A DNA stretch of 11,267 nt, taken from Chloromonas sp. AAM2 (taxonomy: Eukaryota; Chlorophyta; Chlorophyceae; Chlamydomonadales; Chlamydomonadaceae). Position numbers and translations under genes: made by a program. Positions 1 to 9,078 of this stretch are shown one piece after another. Positions within the stretch are counted from its first letter, which is position 1. Every line of letters begins with the position of its first letter. The DNA lies in the NCBI GenBank assembly GCA_004335635.1, contig QAXH01003144.1, forward strand, positions 1-11,267, read 5' to 3'. The notes below the pieces were generated by a model. That model worked only from the letters and a program-made list of their open reading frames with translations, was not told the origin of the DNA and did no database searches.

Positions 1-39
1 AGCTGCAGCACCGTGGGTTGAACCATGAAAAGCCATGTA

Positions 40-60
40 ATGATGATGATGATGATGATG
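40..60. repeat. (GAT)n microsatellite
   Basis: Seven tandem GAT/ATG triplets in presumed intron sequence upstream of the first visible exon. Confidence 0.85.
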
Positions 61-80
61 GTGCATGGCATATTGCCCTT

Positions 81-188
81 GCATGCCTACTCCTAGCAGT
101 GACCACCCATGTGTGCCACTGTCAGCTGGTATTGTATGCCTACTCCCTACTGGTGACCAGCCATGTGTGCCACTGTCAGCTGGTATTG
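81..188. repeat. 54-bp tandem repeat, two copies
   Basis: Copy 1 is 81-134 and copy 2 is 135-188; the start of a third copy (catgc) follows. Both share a core running from catgtgtgccactgtc to ctggtattg and differ mainly in the middle (cctagcagtgaccac against ccctactggtgaccag). Each copy holds a minor acceptor-like cactgtcag. The repeat lies in the intron just before the acceptor at 215. Confidence 0.85.
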
Positions 189-215
189 CATGCACTGCAC
201 GTCTGCGCTGCGCAG

Positions 216-1961
216 GACATGGACATTGAGTGCTTTGGGCCGCTGGAGCCCGTGCTGTCGGGGCACAGCCTGGTGCTGCAGGCGCAGGACCCCACAATCA
301 TCAACAATGGGCAGGTGCGCACCCAAGATCAGCCCTCCGAACCGTTCCATGCAACCACCTTTGCAGGGCCTCTGAATAGGCAATCTAGTGCAGGCATATA
401 TTCCCTCACACAAACCCAGTTTCAACAATTTTGCAACGAACACCAATGGGCTGACGTTATGCAGGCAGCCTGCAGGCGGCAACCAGCTGTAATAAGATAC
501 AACAACAATTGAGGCGCCATTCAGTTGGGGCTGGTTGCTCGACCATGCTCCTACGACCAGTCATTGCGTGTCTGTTATGCCATGACCTATGGTATTTTCT
601 ATGTTATGTTATGGTATGCTATCTATGGTTGCCAGAGCGTGTACATCCAGTATTGTCAAGCGAGTGCAGCCTGACAGCGGTCCTGACAGCGCCTGGTGTG
701 CGGGGTGATGCTTCAGATGGCGAGTGTGGCCGGTCACCCGCTGTGGCCGCGCATGCACCAGCGGGCGGCCACCAAGTGTAAGGAAACCATCAACAAGCGG
801 TTGGACAACGAGGTGATCATGGCAGCCGTGGGGCCATGGGCACTCACTGAGGAGTTCAAGGTGACAGGGGGGGGCAGCCGTGGGGCCATGGGCACTCACT
901 GAGGAGTTCAAGGTGACAGGGGGGGGCAGCCGAGGGGCCAGGGGCACTCACTGAGGAGTTCAAGGTGACAGGGGGGGGCAGCCGTGGGGCCATGGGCACT
1001 CACTGAGGAGTTCAAGGTGACAGCGGGGGACAGGCGGACGTGGGGAAGGATGGCGGGAAACACGCGGATGGGGGCGCTTTTGGTCGTATGCATGCGCCGT
1101 ATGAATCTGACTGACCAGCGACCAGGCTGATGCCAGGGGTTAGTCTCCCACTATTGGCAAGGGGGGTGCAGACTTGCGTCACCAAGGTGCGCAGGGAAGG
1201 GGGGTAGACACCCTTGGGGGACAGTGCGGCAGGGTGGGTCCAGGATGTATGCTGTATGAGGCTGACCTACCAGACTGGTGCACTACGTCAGCTGCCCACA
1301 GGGCCTGCATCTTGAGTAGAAATGGCCAGCATCAAGCGGGGCACAGGACCGGCCGCAGCACATCCAGGATCACCTGTACACGCATGTGTGGATTTGGCGT
1401 GTGGCAGAGCAACAAGAGGTTGCAAGAGGTTTCAGGGAACGACGGCACACGTGCAATTGCGGGTTGCAAGCAGTCACAAGCACAGGGCATTTGAGGCAGC
1501 TTAGCAACACAAACCACATCTGTCTCTTTGGTGGTTGAGGCAGGCAATGATTGCCAGGCTGCGAGTTGACATGAAGCTGAATGCAATGCAGCCTATGGAT
1601 GCATTGCCACAGTACAAGCTGAACCGGCTAGCCTGTGCTGCACGTGCACAGGGTTACATGGGAGTCAATAGCTCCAACCTTCCTGGTCAGTACCCTGACG
1701 CTGGCTGGTCTGCCTCTCCCCTCAACACGTGCGCACTGCCCGGCAACACATGCGACGGACAGAGCCGACCGGTGCCTCTCACAGCGCATGTATACGCACC
1801 CAAGCATTGGTTTGAGGCTTGCACGTGGTGAGCAAACGGGTGGCATTGAAATGGGAGCGGATGAGATGGCCAGGGAGCTTGCTTGCACATCCACAGAATT
1901 GTGGGCCTGTTCAACACCTGCATACGTGGTATCACACACACGCACACACACACACACAGAC

Positions 1962-1997
<36 letters not shown>

Positions 1998-4900
1998 CAC
2001 GCAGCTCGGCGATGCATCACACCCAGGCCTGACTGGCCATACCTTCTGGAACGTTGCTTGTGGCCTGCTGCACCCATCTGCGACACTTGATTGTCATGTG
2101 TTCGTCCAAGTCGCTACCAAACCAAAAAAGCAGTCGATGAGGTTCTCTTGAACAAACGTGGAAGCTATGCGGGCCCAGTGAGCATGCACAGTGTTCAGAA
2201 CCATACTGCGGTCTACAGGGTCCAGGGTGTTGTTGTTGTTGTTGTTGTTGTTGTTGTCACCCTTTCAGGGATGACCAGGGGTGTCAGGAGCTATTTGCTG
2301 AGTGCGTTCCCTTCCTACGCGCTCTCAACGTGGCCCGCGCCCTGGCGCTCCGCCCACCCGCGCCCGCCCTCCCCCAGCCGTCGCGCCTCATGATGGACAT
2401 GCTCAGGGTAGCACCTGACCCTTACTCAAGCGAGGCAAACAAGGTGTGACCGCCCGCCTACATAGGCTACATATCACAGGCTACATGTGCTGGCTGGGCT
2501 ATGTATATTAAATGCATGTGCACAGGTGCGCAGGTGCACATGACCGCGTGCATTGCCAGGGGCAGTGGTACGCTGGTGTGGGTCAAAGTCTGCTAGGCAA
2601 GACTAGGCGGGATATTTGCGCCCCGCCATTGTCAGGTGGCATCTGGTTGCAATATGACAGCTGCTGTGTAGCTTACAGTGGTCATGGTCATGGCTGCTAT
2701 CAGGTGTTTGTGACGGAGGAGCGGCGGCAGCTGTCCAAGTGCCTGCTCAAGTGGGGTGGGCTGGCCGGGGTGCACCGCTTCTCCGGCAGCTGGATGGCGG
2801 GCGGGGGCGGCAAGCCACAGGCGCACAGGGACGCCATAGCCAAGATGGTGAGCACATGCACAGCACACACAACACTTCTCACTGTCGCATTTCAGGCTGG
2901 TTGCGATATGATGCACCACACCGGCAGGATTCTAAGGGTATGTGTCGCTACATTCCAGCCGTACCTATCGCTTTTCTGCAATGCACTGCAATGCTCAATA
3001 CGCCTGCCAACCATTCAGCCAGCGGCTGAGGAGCCTGGGCACCTGATAGATGCAGCTCCACTTGTCAACGCTGTATGTCTGTTGCAGGCGATTCAAGGCC
3101 TGTCCAAGTTCTTCCGCTCAGCCGACTACTTCGTGGAGCTCCTGCCCAGCCAGACCCTTCCCGACAGCACACCGGATCCGCAGCAGCCCGGCTCACAGCC
3201 ATGGACTGAAGCCAGAGAGATCGTACTGGTTGACGGTCCCACAGGGGTTGGCCAGGACACCACAAGCAGTACCACTCAGCAGCAGGCAGGCGGGCCCGCC
3301 AGAGAGATAGTCCTGGTGGGAGGCAGCAGCCGTCGACTGCAAGCTCAGAAGGCACAGCAATCGGCGGGTGCGGTGCCTGCGTGGCTGGCGGGTGTCCTGG
3401 CGCCGCTCCGGGGCATGCGGGCCAGGCGCGACCGGCCGGCGGGCAACAGACTGGGCTGCCATGTGATGAGCGTGGTGGTGTTCCCTCAGGATGCCAGCAC
3501 CTGCTGCACGGGTCAGCAATCAGAGGTCAGGGGACGGCTCAGCTTGTATTGCAAGGGTTTGAACAGCGGTAGCCTGCCTCGCTGACCCAATGGCTATGCT
3601 CTTGATGGCCCGCTTGCAGGTGATGTTGTCATGTAGAGCTTTCCACCATAGGCCAAAAGCACTGAATCCTGTGAAAGCTTTGGGTTTCTCCGTAGCATTG
3701 CTTTCCGCACGTCTGCTTACATACGAATACTGGGCAGTACCCCATGAAAGTGTCAAGCGTGCCTGGTGCCTCTGTGTGCCTCTGTTGTACTGTGCGCCAC
3801 TTCCATACACTGTCTGCTGCTGTGCCCTGCGCAGTTCCAATCCCAGACGTTGCACGAGCTGGCCAACTGGGCCCTGGGGTCGGGGTGCGCCCTCCAGGTC
3901 CTGTCAAACGGCTCGCCCGAGTCGCACCCCGTGCTGGCACACGTGGCCAGTCAGCCGCGGGTGCAGATGATCCACAGTCAGCTGCCCCGGCCCTGGCCCG
4001 ATCAGCCCGCAGCCGAGCAGGAGGCTGCGAAGGCCCTGCACACAGCAATAGCAGCCGCACTGGGACTGTGGTGGCAGCAGCACCCATATGGCAGGTGGGA
4101 GCAAACTCGACTCACCGAGTCCTAGCTTGGCTTGACTGTGCGCAGCCCAACTGCTTTAGGCTGTTTACGCTGCCAGACTTGCATTCATGTATGTCATTCG
4201 TACCAGTGAACCCAGCTTGGCACGTCAAGGATTTGCAAGTGCCACGCTAGGAGGTGTACAATTGAGCATGCCCCCACAACTCACAGGCATGAACTTCCGA
4301 TCAGGCGGTTGAGTGTCCAACGATGATTCACCAACGTATTCCCACCTGTTGCGCTGGCTGTCGGCAGGTTGACGCTTCTCCACCTGTCCGCGCCCGGACC
4401 CACCGTGTGGTCTGTGCTCGGTCGCATGAACACCGCGGTGAGTCTTGACATTGTAGCGCCCAGCCTTGCTTGCTTCACCGTGCTAAGGTTCGGGGCCATG
4501 TGCGTTCAGGCACCTTGGTAGCGTGTGTGCACACTGCCTGGGGTTCACAAGTGCACGTGATTGGTGCAAAACGAATGAATGTACTTCTCTGACACGTGCT
4601 TGGGAACCAGCCTGTCACTGCCTACTGCCTGTGTCTCGCATTCCCTGACGATCACAGAAGTCATACATTGTGATGTATCAAGACCGACAAGAAAGCAATA
4701 ACGTACGCCCACGCCACTGGCTCTGTTGCCACTGACATGGTGTTGTGCTGCTGCCCGCAATGCCATACACTTGCGTTGTATGTTGCCGGTGGTTCTTTCA
4801 GACCGCACGAGGGTTGCTTGACACCCGCCCTTCCATCCTCCTGATGGACACGGGCCCAGTGGCGCCCGACAGGCGGACGGTGCTGCCAAACGCCTACCAG

Positions 4901-5089
4901 CACCTGTACCAGGAGATGGGCTACCAGGGGCACTACCACGCCTCGGCCGCCAACCTCACGCAAGGGGGCGATGGGGCACCGGTCTGCACCGAGTGCTTCA
5001 TGCCCCCCGGTCAGCAAGGCGCGGACGGGCTGCCGGCGTTGCGACTGGGCCTGTTCCCAACACGGATGCTTATGCGCTCCAGGGAGTGA
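216..5089 (+). CDS. GT32-family glycosyltransferase with C-terminal FkbM-like domain (5'-partial)
   Basis: Proposed exons are 216-314, 717-860, 1763-1827, 2269-2443, 2704-2847, 3088-3525, 3835-4094, 4368-4437 and 4802-5089. Together they give 1683 nt in one frame: 560 codons plus TGA. The start is outside the window. Numbering from the first visible residue, the order matches GT32 (Gly_transf_sug, OCH1-like) enzymes: a DMDIEC metal/nucleotide-sugar DXD motif at 1-6; QAQDPTIINNGQMASVAGHP around 22-41, the usual Q...PGHP region; GPWALT at 72-77; and HRFSGSW at 185-191, the family's closing H-x-F-x-G-S-W. Such enzymes move a sugar from a nucleotide donor to a glycan, usually in the Golgi. A Pro/Gln-rich linker and an FkbM-like region follow. 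The joins 4094/4368 (phase 2) and 4437/4802 (phase 0) are firm because the paralog at 10003-10754 shares them. The weakest points are the acceptor at 1762 (1784 is stronger but out of phase) and the donor at 3526. The family call for the first half is confident; the single-gene fusion is inferred from phase. Confidence 0.75.
822..1029. repeat. 52-bp minisatellite, four copies, spanning a splice donor
   Basis: Copies start at gcagccg at 822, 874, 926 and 978, each exactly 52 bp. The unit is the last 39 nt of gene 1 exon 2 plus 13 nt of intron (gtgacagggg...), so every copy carries ttcaag|gtgaca. Copy 1 is the coding one. Copy 3 has changes (gaggggccagg) and copy 4 has drifted at its end (gtgacagcgggg). 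Any donor after the first would leave TGA in frame at 900-902, so only the first can be productive. Confidence 0.9.
861..1762 (+). other. Long intron of gene 1 (about 900 bp)
   Basis: Apart from the 52-bp repeat, no exon is supported in 1030-1762. Open frames on both strands here show no family motif. An additional small exon cannot be excluded, because the acceptor at 1762 (gacggacag) is weaker than the one at 1784 (gcctctcacag). Use of the latter would require a phase-1 donor that has not been found. Confidence 0.5.
1932..1999. repeat. (CA)n microsatellite
   Basis: An almost pure CA dinucleotide run with single interruptions (cg, ga, gt), inside the gene 1 intron 1828-2268. It creates His/Thr-rich and Val/Cys-rich open frames on the two strands that are not genes. 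Confidence 0.95.
2227..2257. repeat. (GTT)n microsatellite next to a splice acceptor
   Basis: About ten GTT triplets end roughly 10 nt before the acceptor caccctttcag (ending 2268) of the gene 1 exon at 2269. The repeat occupies the place where a pyrimidine tract or branch region would normally be. Confidence 0.9.
3088..5089 (+). other. FkbM-like (Methyltransf_21) C-terminal half of gene 1
   Basis: Residues 210-560 of the visible protein. A linker rich in Pro, Gln, Ser and Thr (about 235-300) holds a repeated AREIVLV element, 29 codons apart at 3211 and 3298. The part from LHELANWALGSGCALQVLSNG (about 361-381) may match the S-adenosylmethionine-binding region, weakly. RLTLLHLSAPGPTVWSVL (442-459) then RPSILLMD (474-481) and LYQEMGY line up with the FkbM pattern: a hydrophobic strand, K-x-D-x-E-G-x-E, hydrophobic residues to a VL, then rP-x-i-l-x-E and a late LGY. 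In this protein K, D and both E positions are H, S, P and T/V. FkbM enzymes O-methylate sugars or small molecules; with these changes, activity cannot be assumed. Without the paralog this call would be weaker: its LDLLHVSCPGNCTWAALQ is closer to the family consensus. Confidence 0.45.
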
Positions 5090-5271
5090 GGGAACGGATT
5101 GCAGGGTGAACGCATTCCGAGGCACAGAGTACAGCACGGAACTTGTACAGGACAGCTCTCTGTGTTTTATATGACATGTTAGTGACCCACGGCCAGTCTC
5201 TGCTACACCGGGACGCTCTTGCTAGCCTTGCACCTACTTGCCTTGTTCAAGCGGGGGCAAGCCACTGTGGG

Positions 5272-5276
5272 TGTAA
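5272..5276 (+). promoter_or_regulatory. Poly(A) signal TGTAA of gene 1
   Basis: TGTAA, the standard poly(A) signal of many green algae, lies about 185 nt after the gene 1 stop codon. Cleavage would be expected roughly 10-20 nt further on. A second TGTAA is at 5654-5658, so the exact 3' end is open. Confidence 0.5.
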
Positions 5277-5690
5277 CGTTCATGATGCCTTGGGGCAGGC
5301 GCCCTAGTTTTGTGGTACAGGCGGCCTCCGCGTGCATGACTTGACTGCTTGAGCATTCCAGATATAGACTGTGACCGCAGCGTGAGACAATTGCACTATG
5401 AGCTCAAACTGTCAGTGCCTGTGCATATAGGTTTCAATTTGCAGGCTCGCCATATTGATCGGTTGGTAGATGATTGTATAGCGCAGAAATTGGCTTGCCA
5501 ACATGATGACCGAAACAGGCAAAACCTTTTCGACGCCTGGCTTGCCTTTGCATATGTTTTATTGGACCGGACGGGAAGGGTTGGCTGCTGGCTACGTGAC
5601 TGTCATGGAACCAGGCAAGAATCAGAGTAGCGTGGAGGGCATAGCTTGCCTCGTGTAAAGCCTATATACCTTCCGCAGCAGCATTGGCAT

Positions 5691-5741
5691 CTTGGGTTTT
5701 GATTCATGCAGGCTTGAATCAGGCTTGGGTTTTGATTTATG
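5691..5741. repeat. 33-bp direct repeat, about 1.5 copies
   Basis: cttgggttttgattcatg at 5691 returns as cttgggttttgatttatg at 5724, giving a 33-bp period in the spacer between genes 1 and 2. Confidence 0.8.
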
Positions 5742-6489
5742 TGTTGCCAATGCACTAGCTGACCCTGACCCTGACCCTGACAATCTTTTAATCCAGTCCA
5801 TTTATATGGCTAACGGGATGCTTTCGGAAGGTGTTCTGTGGGGTGATGGCCACAAGGGCCTCACCACCCCTTGCTGACACGGTCAGATCCCCTTTACTAG
5901 GAGAAATTTTTGTAATTTGCGCAAAATGGTTGATGTTTGCGTTGGACGTGCTTCATGGTGTGCACTCCCTCCTTGTAAATTAGGATGGCAAGCCCGTGGG
6001 AGGCATGCATTCAAGAATTGTAAGTAGAGGATCAGTGGCAATGCATGTCCGTCCCAGTTAATCCAGACATTTGCATGGTTTGGCATGATCCGTGGGCAAT
6101 AATGCAACCACTCGCCAAGAAGGCGGTTCCCAGTTGGACACGATGGACATCTGTCACAACAGCGGTAAACCAAGCGCAGGCTGCATGGGTGCCACATGGG
6201 CTGGAAGAGAAAGAGAGGAGTGAGTGTTCTGGGTTTTCCGCACCCATAGCAAGCACAGCTCGCTTACGTGGTTTCGCAGCTGCATCAAACTCTGTTCCCC
6301 GAGCTCACGGGAATCAATTTTGTAAGTGAACAGCTTGAGCTACTTCCAATGGGCAATCAGGCAAGTGTTTATGGTTGCCAGTCTGGTTGTCAGCCCTCTG
6401 CTCGCATTACCTGCGTGTTGCATGATCATTGAGCTGGTGTGACATAACAGGAAGAATGTCTAGGTGTAACATAACAGGAGAAATGAACC

Positions 6490-8738
6490 ATGGATTCGTC
6501 GCAAAGCAAAAACCAACGCTATTCTAGTATTGTCAGTCGATGCGTCGAGTGCAAAGCGGCGAACATGCATCATAACGCCCACCTTGAACGTAGCGCAGGC
6601 AGGCATGGCTCGTTCTCTCGCTGCGCCGTGCAACCACACAGACGATGCCGCAACCAAGCGATGGTGGCCAAGGCCATGCAACCCAGGCAACAAGGTGAAT
6701 TGAGCTTGTGCATGCAGGATGCAAGCCTGCTCATCCGTGCGTTTTTTTCGCGGAGCACCTGTGTTTGGCGAGCAGTCTACATGCACAGCACACCTGGTCA
6801 GCGTGACCTCTTGTAAGCCTGCTTTTGCTCCTTTCGCATGGCCAATGTCAGCTGAGACTGGGCACATTTTGCCCTGAAACAACCAGCCTGCATGCACTGC
6901 CAATGCGACTTGCGCCTCAAATAGGCAACGGCATGCATGTTGACATGCCTGAAGTGGTAGAGTCTCTCTGATGTCTTTGCCCTATAGGCATGGCCTGGCT
7001 GCCTACTGCTTGTCCAGCCTGCCCTGCTCGCAGACTCCCCTGTGGTGGTGGGGCTGGTGACGCTGCTCACCGAGGGCCTGCGGCTGCTGGGTGTGGGCAA
7101 GGACCGCTATGACGCAGTGCTGCAGAGCTCAGCGCCAGTTCAGCGGCTAAACCCAGGCGATGTAGAGGGGGTCATCAACGCCATCACACACGATTTCAAC
7201 GAGGGATACATTATTACAGGTGAATCAGCTAGGGCTGCATCACAATCATATACCAGCACTTTCAAACCTTTCCAACTAAGCAATCACAATAGGAGCTGCA
7301 GCAGCACCAGCAGAACATTGAACATGCTGTGTTATGTATCCAGCCTACCTAGCAGGCTACATTGGCGGTCAGGCACACACTGTTTTCTATTTGTGTTGCG
7401 GCACTCTTCCAATACGAAATCAACGACATGCTGCATGCAGGCATAATCTCAGACTCCGTTTATGACGAGGATTGCTACTTTGCAGACCCAACCGTTTCCT
7501 TCTCAGGTCAGGCCACATGCAGGGCACACCCACACACCCACAGCTGCACTGGCGCATCGCCTGGCAGCACACACCATGCTGGGTGCCAGGCCTGCATCGA
7601 ACTCGGACAGGCCACCTGGCTTACTGTTTGGTGTGAACACAGCGCAGCGGCTAACTGTCAGCACACCCGCCACCTGTCCAGAATTCACCTCTGGCAAGCA
7701 CTGCGGTACTGGCGTCTCTGTACATCATGAGCTAAGCATGGCACTTGCTGCGCAGCAGCACAGTAGGCTCATTGCCATCATCGATTGTCCACCTTTGTGC
7801 GGGCAAGTGTGAATGGCATGCACTTGTTCTGCCAGAGTAACCATGCAATACTCCACAGCCCCCTCTCAGTGGCTGCCAACCAGGAAGAGCGTCTGTGCCA
7901 ACTGGGCCAATCGTCGATGGCATGGAGATGTTAGCCGCACTGTGGATCGTATCTGTCTGCTCTACAGGGCTGCAGTTGTGGAAACGGAACCTGCAGCTGC
8001 TGGTGCCCTTCCTGATCCGACCGGATCTGAAGCTGTTTGATATCCAGAGGACTGGGAAGGACCAGTCAGGGCGGGAGACACTGCGGGTGCGCGAGCGCTC
8101 GGTTCAGAACATGTTGACACTCATGAGCAGCGTCACAACACAAGTGGCTGTCAATCGTATGTATGGTCAACCGTCATCCGTTTTGATATCTGCTTTCATG
8201 CATAGCAACTGGCTCCCTTAAACAGATCAGACAGCCCAAACCCTTGTCAGCATTGCACAACTGACCTGGTTGCCCGTCCAGGCCTTTGGATGCTGAACCC
8301 CTAACGACTTTACGTGTTCTGCCACGTTACGACTAAAGTCGCAATAACAGTATAACGATGAGTGCATGCTTTTGTGGACCGTGCTGCGCTCCTACAACCA
8401 AACAGCCACGTGGCTCGTGCAGGCCGAGTGGGAGCTATCCACGTACCTGAGCCTGCCGTGGCGCCCGCTCGTCGCCATCCGGGGCACCACCGTGTACACT
8501 CTCAACCAGGACAGCAATGCGGTGCGTGTGTGCAAACACATGGTGACCAGGGGCTTGCTGTACCCAAGGTATGACCATTGAGTTTCTATCAGAGCCCACG
8601 CCTGTTTGATGGCTCATGAGGAACATGTGTTTACATGTGTCTGCTGCCATGCAGGTTGTGGAACATGTCGAGTCATGGAGCGTGACCGGGCTGCAGGCGC
8701 TGGCACAGATGCTCAGGCCAGGAAACTTCACGGCCTGA
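6490..8738 (+). CDS. DUF2358 family protein (NTF2/SnoaL-like fold), probably organellar
   Basis: Proposed exons are 6490-6796, 7034-7219, 7441-7506, 7968-8143, 8423-8521 and 8655-8738: 918 nt, 305 residues plus TGA. Phases agree at every junction. The family region is clear: DVEGVINAITHDFNEGYIIT, joined through a split Gly codon to SDSVYDEDCYFADPTVSFSG (the DF..gY..TG and Y..dC.F.DPT signature); LQLWKRNLQLLVPFL; ELSTYLSLPWRPLVAIRGTT (the LPW+P motif with the following G-T-x-Y-T); and, across the last intron, VVEHVESWSVTGLQAL. Plant and algal members are mostly plastid-predicted, with no settled biochemical role, so no reaction is assigned. Exon 1 is the weak part. Its ATG in ccatgg at 6490 opens a basic, Ser/Arg-rich stretch that could be a transit peptide, and its donor ctg|gtcagc gives the right phase, but no homology supports it. 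Exon 5 could start at 8351, adding 24 residues without breaking frame; 8423 fits the family better. The 8143 donor (caa|gtggct) is non-consensus, while a better gtatgt at 8157 is out of phase. Confidence 0.8.
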
Positions 8739-8796
8739 GCTCTGACACAAGCCACTGTGGGTTGTCAGCCGCTCAAATCAGGCACCTTCAAGCGCC

Positions 8797-8801
8797 TGTA
8801 A
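8797..8801 (+). promoter_or_regulatory. Poly(A) signal TGTAA of gene 2
   Basis: TGTAA in gcgcctgtaacc, about 60 nt after the DUF2358 stop codon, fits a short green-algal 3' UTR. Confidence 0.6.
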
Positions 8802-9061
8802 CCAGCGTGTGCGGGCTGGTGGCAGGGAATCGCTGGTGGCAGGGAAGCTGTGATCAGCCCAGTGTGCCTCATCAGCGCCCCTATCATCTGCTGCTGCCAC
8901 CCAGATGGTTGGCACATGACCATGCCTCACGAAAGCTAGGGAACTGACTCAGACATGAAAGTTCTTAGTTTTCAATAGTGTGTTGGAAAGCTCTTATGAA
9001 ACTGAGCACAATGGCATACTCAAAGTCTGTAATGGATTTGTAGATTGGCTGTTGGGGGGCC

Positions 9062-9078
9062 GGGGTGTCCGGCACCCC
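9062..9078. other. Short GC hairpin
   Basis: GGGGTG, five-base loop TCCGG, CACCCC: a perfect 6-bp stem embedded in longer G and C runs (9054-9080). Its role is unknown. It sits between two converging genes, where transcripts from both strands may end. Confidence 0.6.

Larger units (their letters stand above)
1..215. other. Upstream intron sequence of gene 1, with repeats
   Basis: No exon can be supported here. The stretch ends in an acceptor (cgctgcgcag, ending at 215) that leads straight into the DXD-coding exon at 216, so it is most likely intron. It contains a (GAT)n run at 40-60 and a 54-bp tandem repeat at about 81-188. It stays open in the frame of the next exon from position 18, but the encoded residues come from the repeat and resemble no glycosyltransferase. 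A GT32 protein needs roughly 100 or more residues before the DXD motif, so the 5' exons and the promoter must lie outside the window. Confidence 0.6.
5090..6489. other. Gene 1 3' UTR and intergenic spacer
   Basis: No supported gene. It holds the 3' UTR, a 33-bp unit repeated 1.5 times at 5691-5741 (cttgggttttgatt...), a short CCCTGA run at 5761-5780, an exon-like segment at 6280-6321, and a 28-bp spaced repeat of ataacagg at 6443 and 6471 just before the proposed start of gene 2. An open frame at 5349-5630 (93 codons) has no recognised motif. The gene 2 promoter probably lies in the last few hundred bases; no clear TATA box stands out. Confidence 0.55.

Noticed and set aside
822..1029. CRISPR-like array of regular repeats
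   Set aside because: Units are directly tandem with no variable spacers, and the genome is eukaryotic.
609..1093. Minus-strand open frames with a repeated SAHGPTAAPPCHLELLSECPW element
   Set aside because: This is the reverse reading of the 52-bp minisatellite and exon 2 of gene 1.
1628..2151. Overlapping open frames on both strands with long His/Thr or Val/Cys runs
   Set aside because: They are the (CA)n repeat read as codons, inside an intron.
2512..2703. Extension of the 2704 exon to a start codon at 2512
   Set aside because: The upstream residues match no GT32 sequence, and a good acceptor at 2703 joins in phase to 2443.
3235..3262. Walker A nucleotide-binding loop (GPTGVGQD)
   Set aside because: The essential Lys is absent and no Walker B or other P-loop motif follows.
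5349..5630. 93-codon open frame in the spacer
   Set aside because: No recognised motif, no convincing splice partners, and a length expected by chance in this composition.
5761..5780. Telomere-like CCCTGA repeat
   Set aside because: Only three units, and not the algal TTTTAGGG or TTAGGG type; a short simple repeat.
5883..6197. Minus-strand open frame with RIMPNHANVWINWDGH
   Set aside because: It looks protein-like in part, but there is no family match and no splice sites in a consistent frame.
8351..8422. Earlier start of DUF2358 exon 5 at 8351
   Set aside because: It is open and in phase, but the extra residues interrupt the usual short run before the LPW+P motif; left as an alternative.
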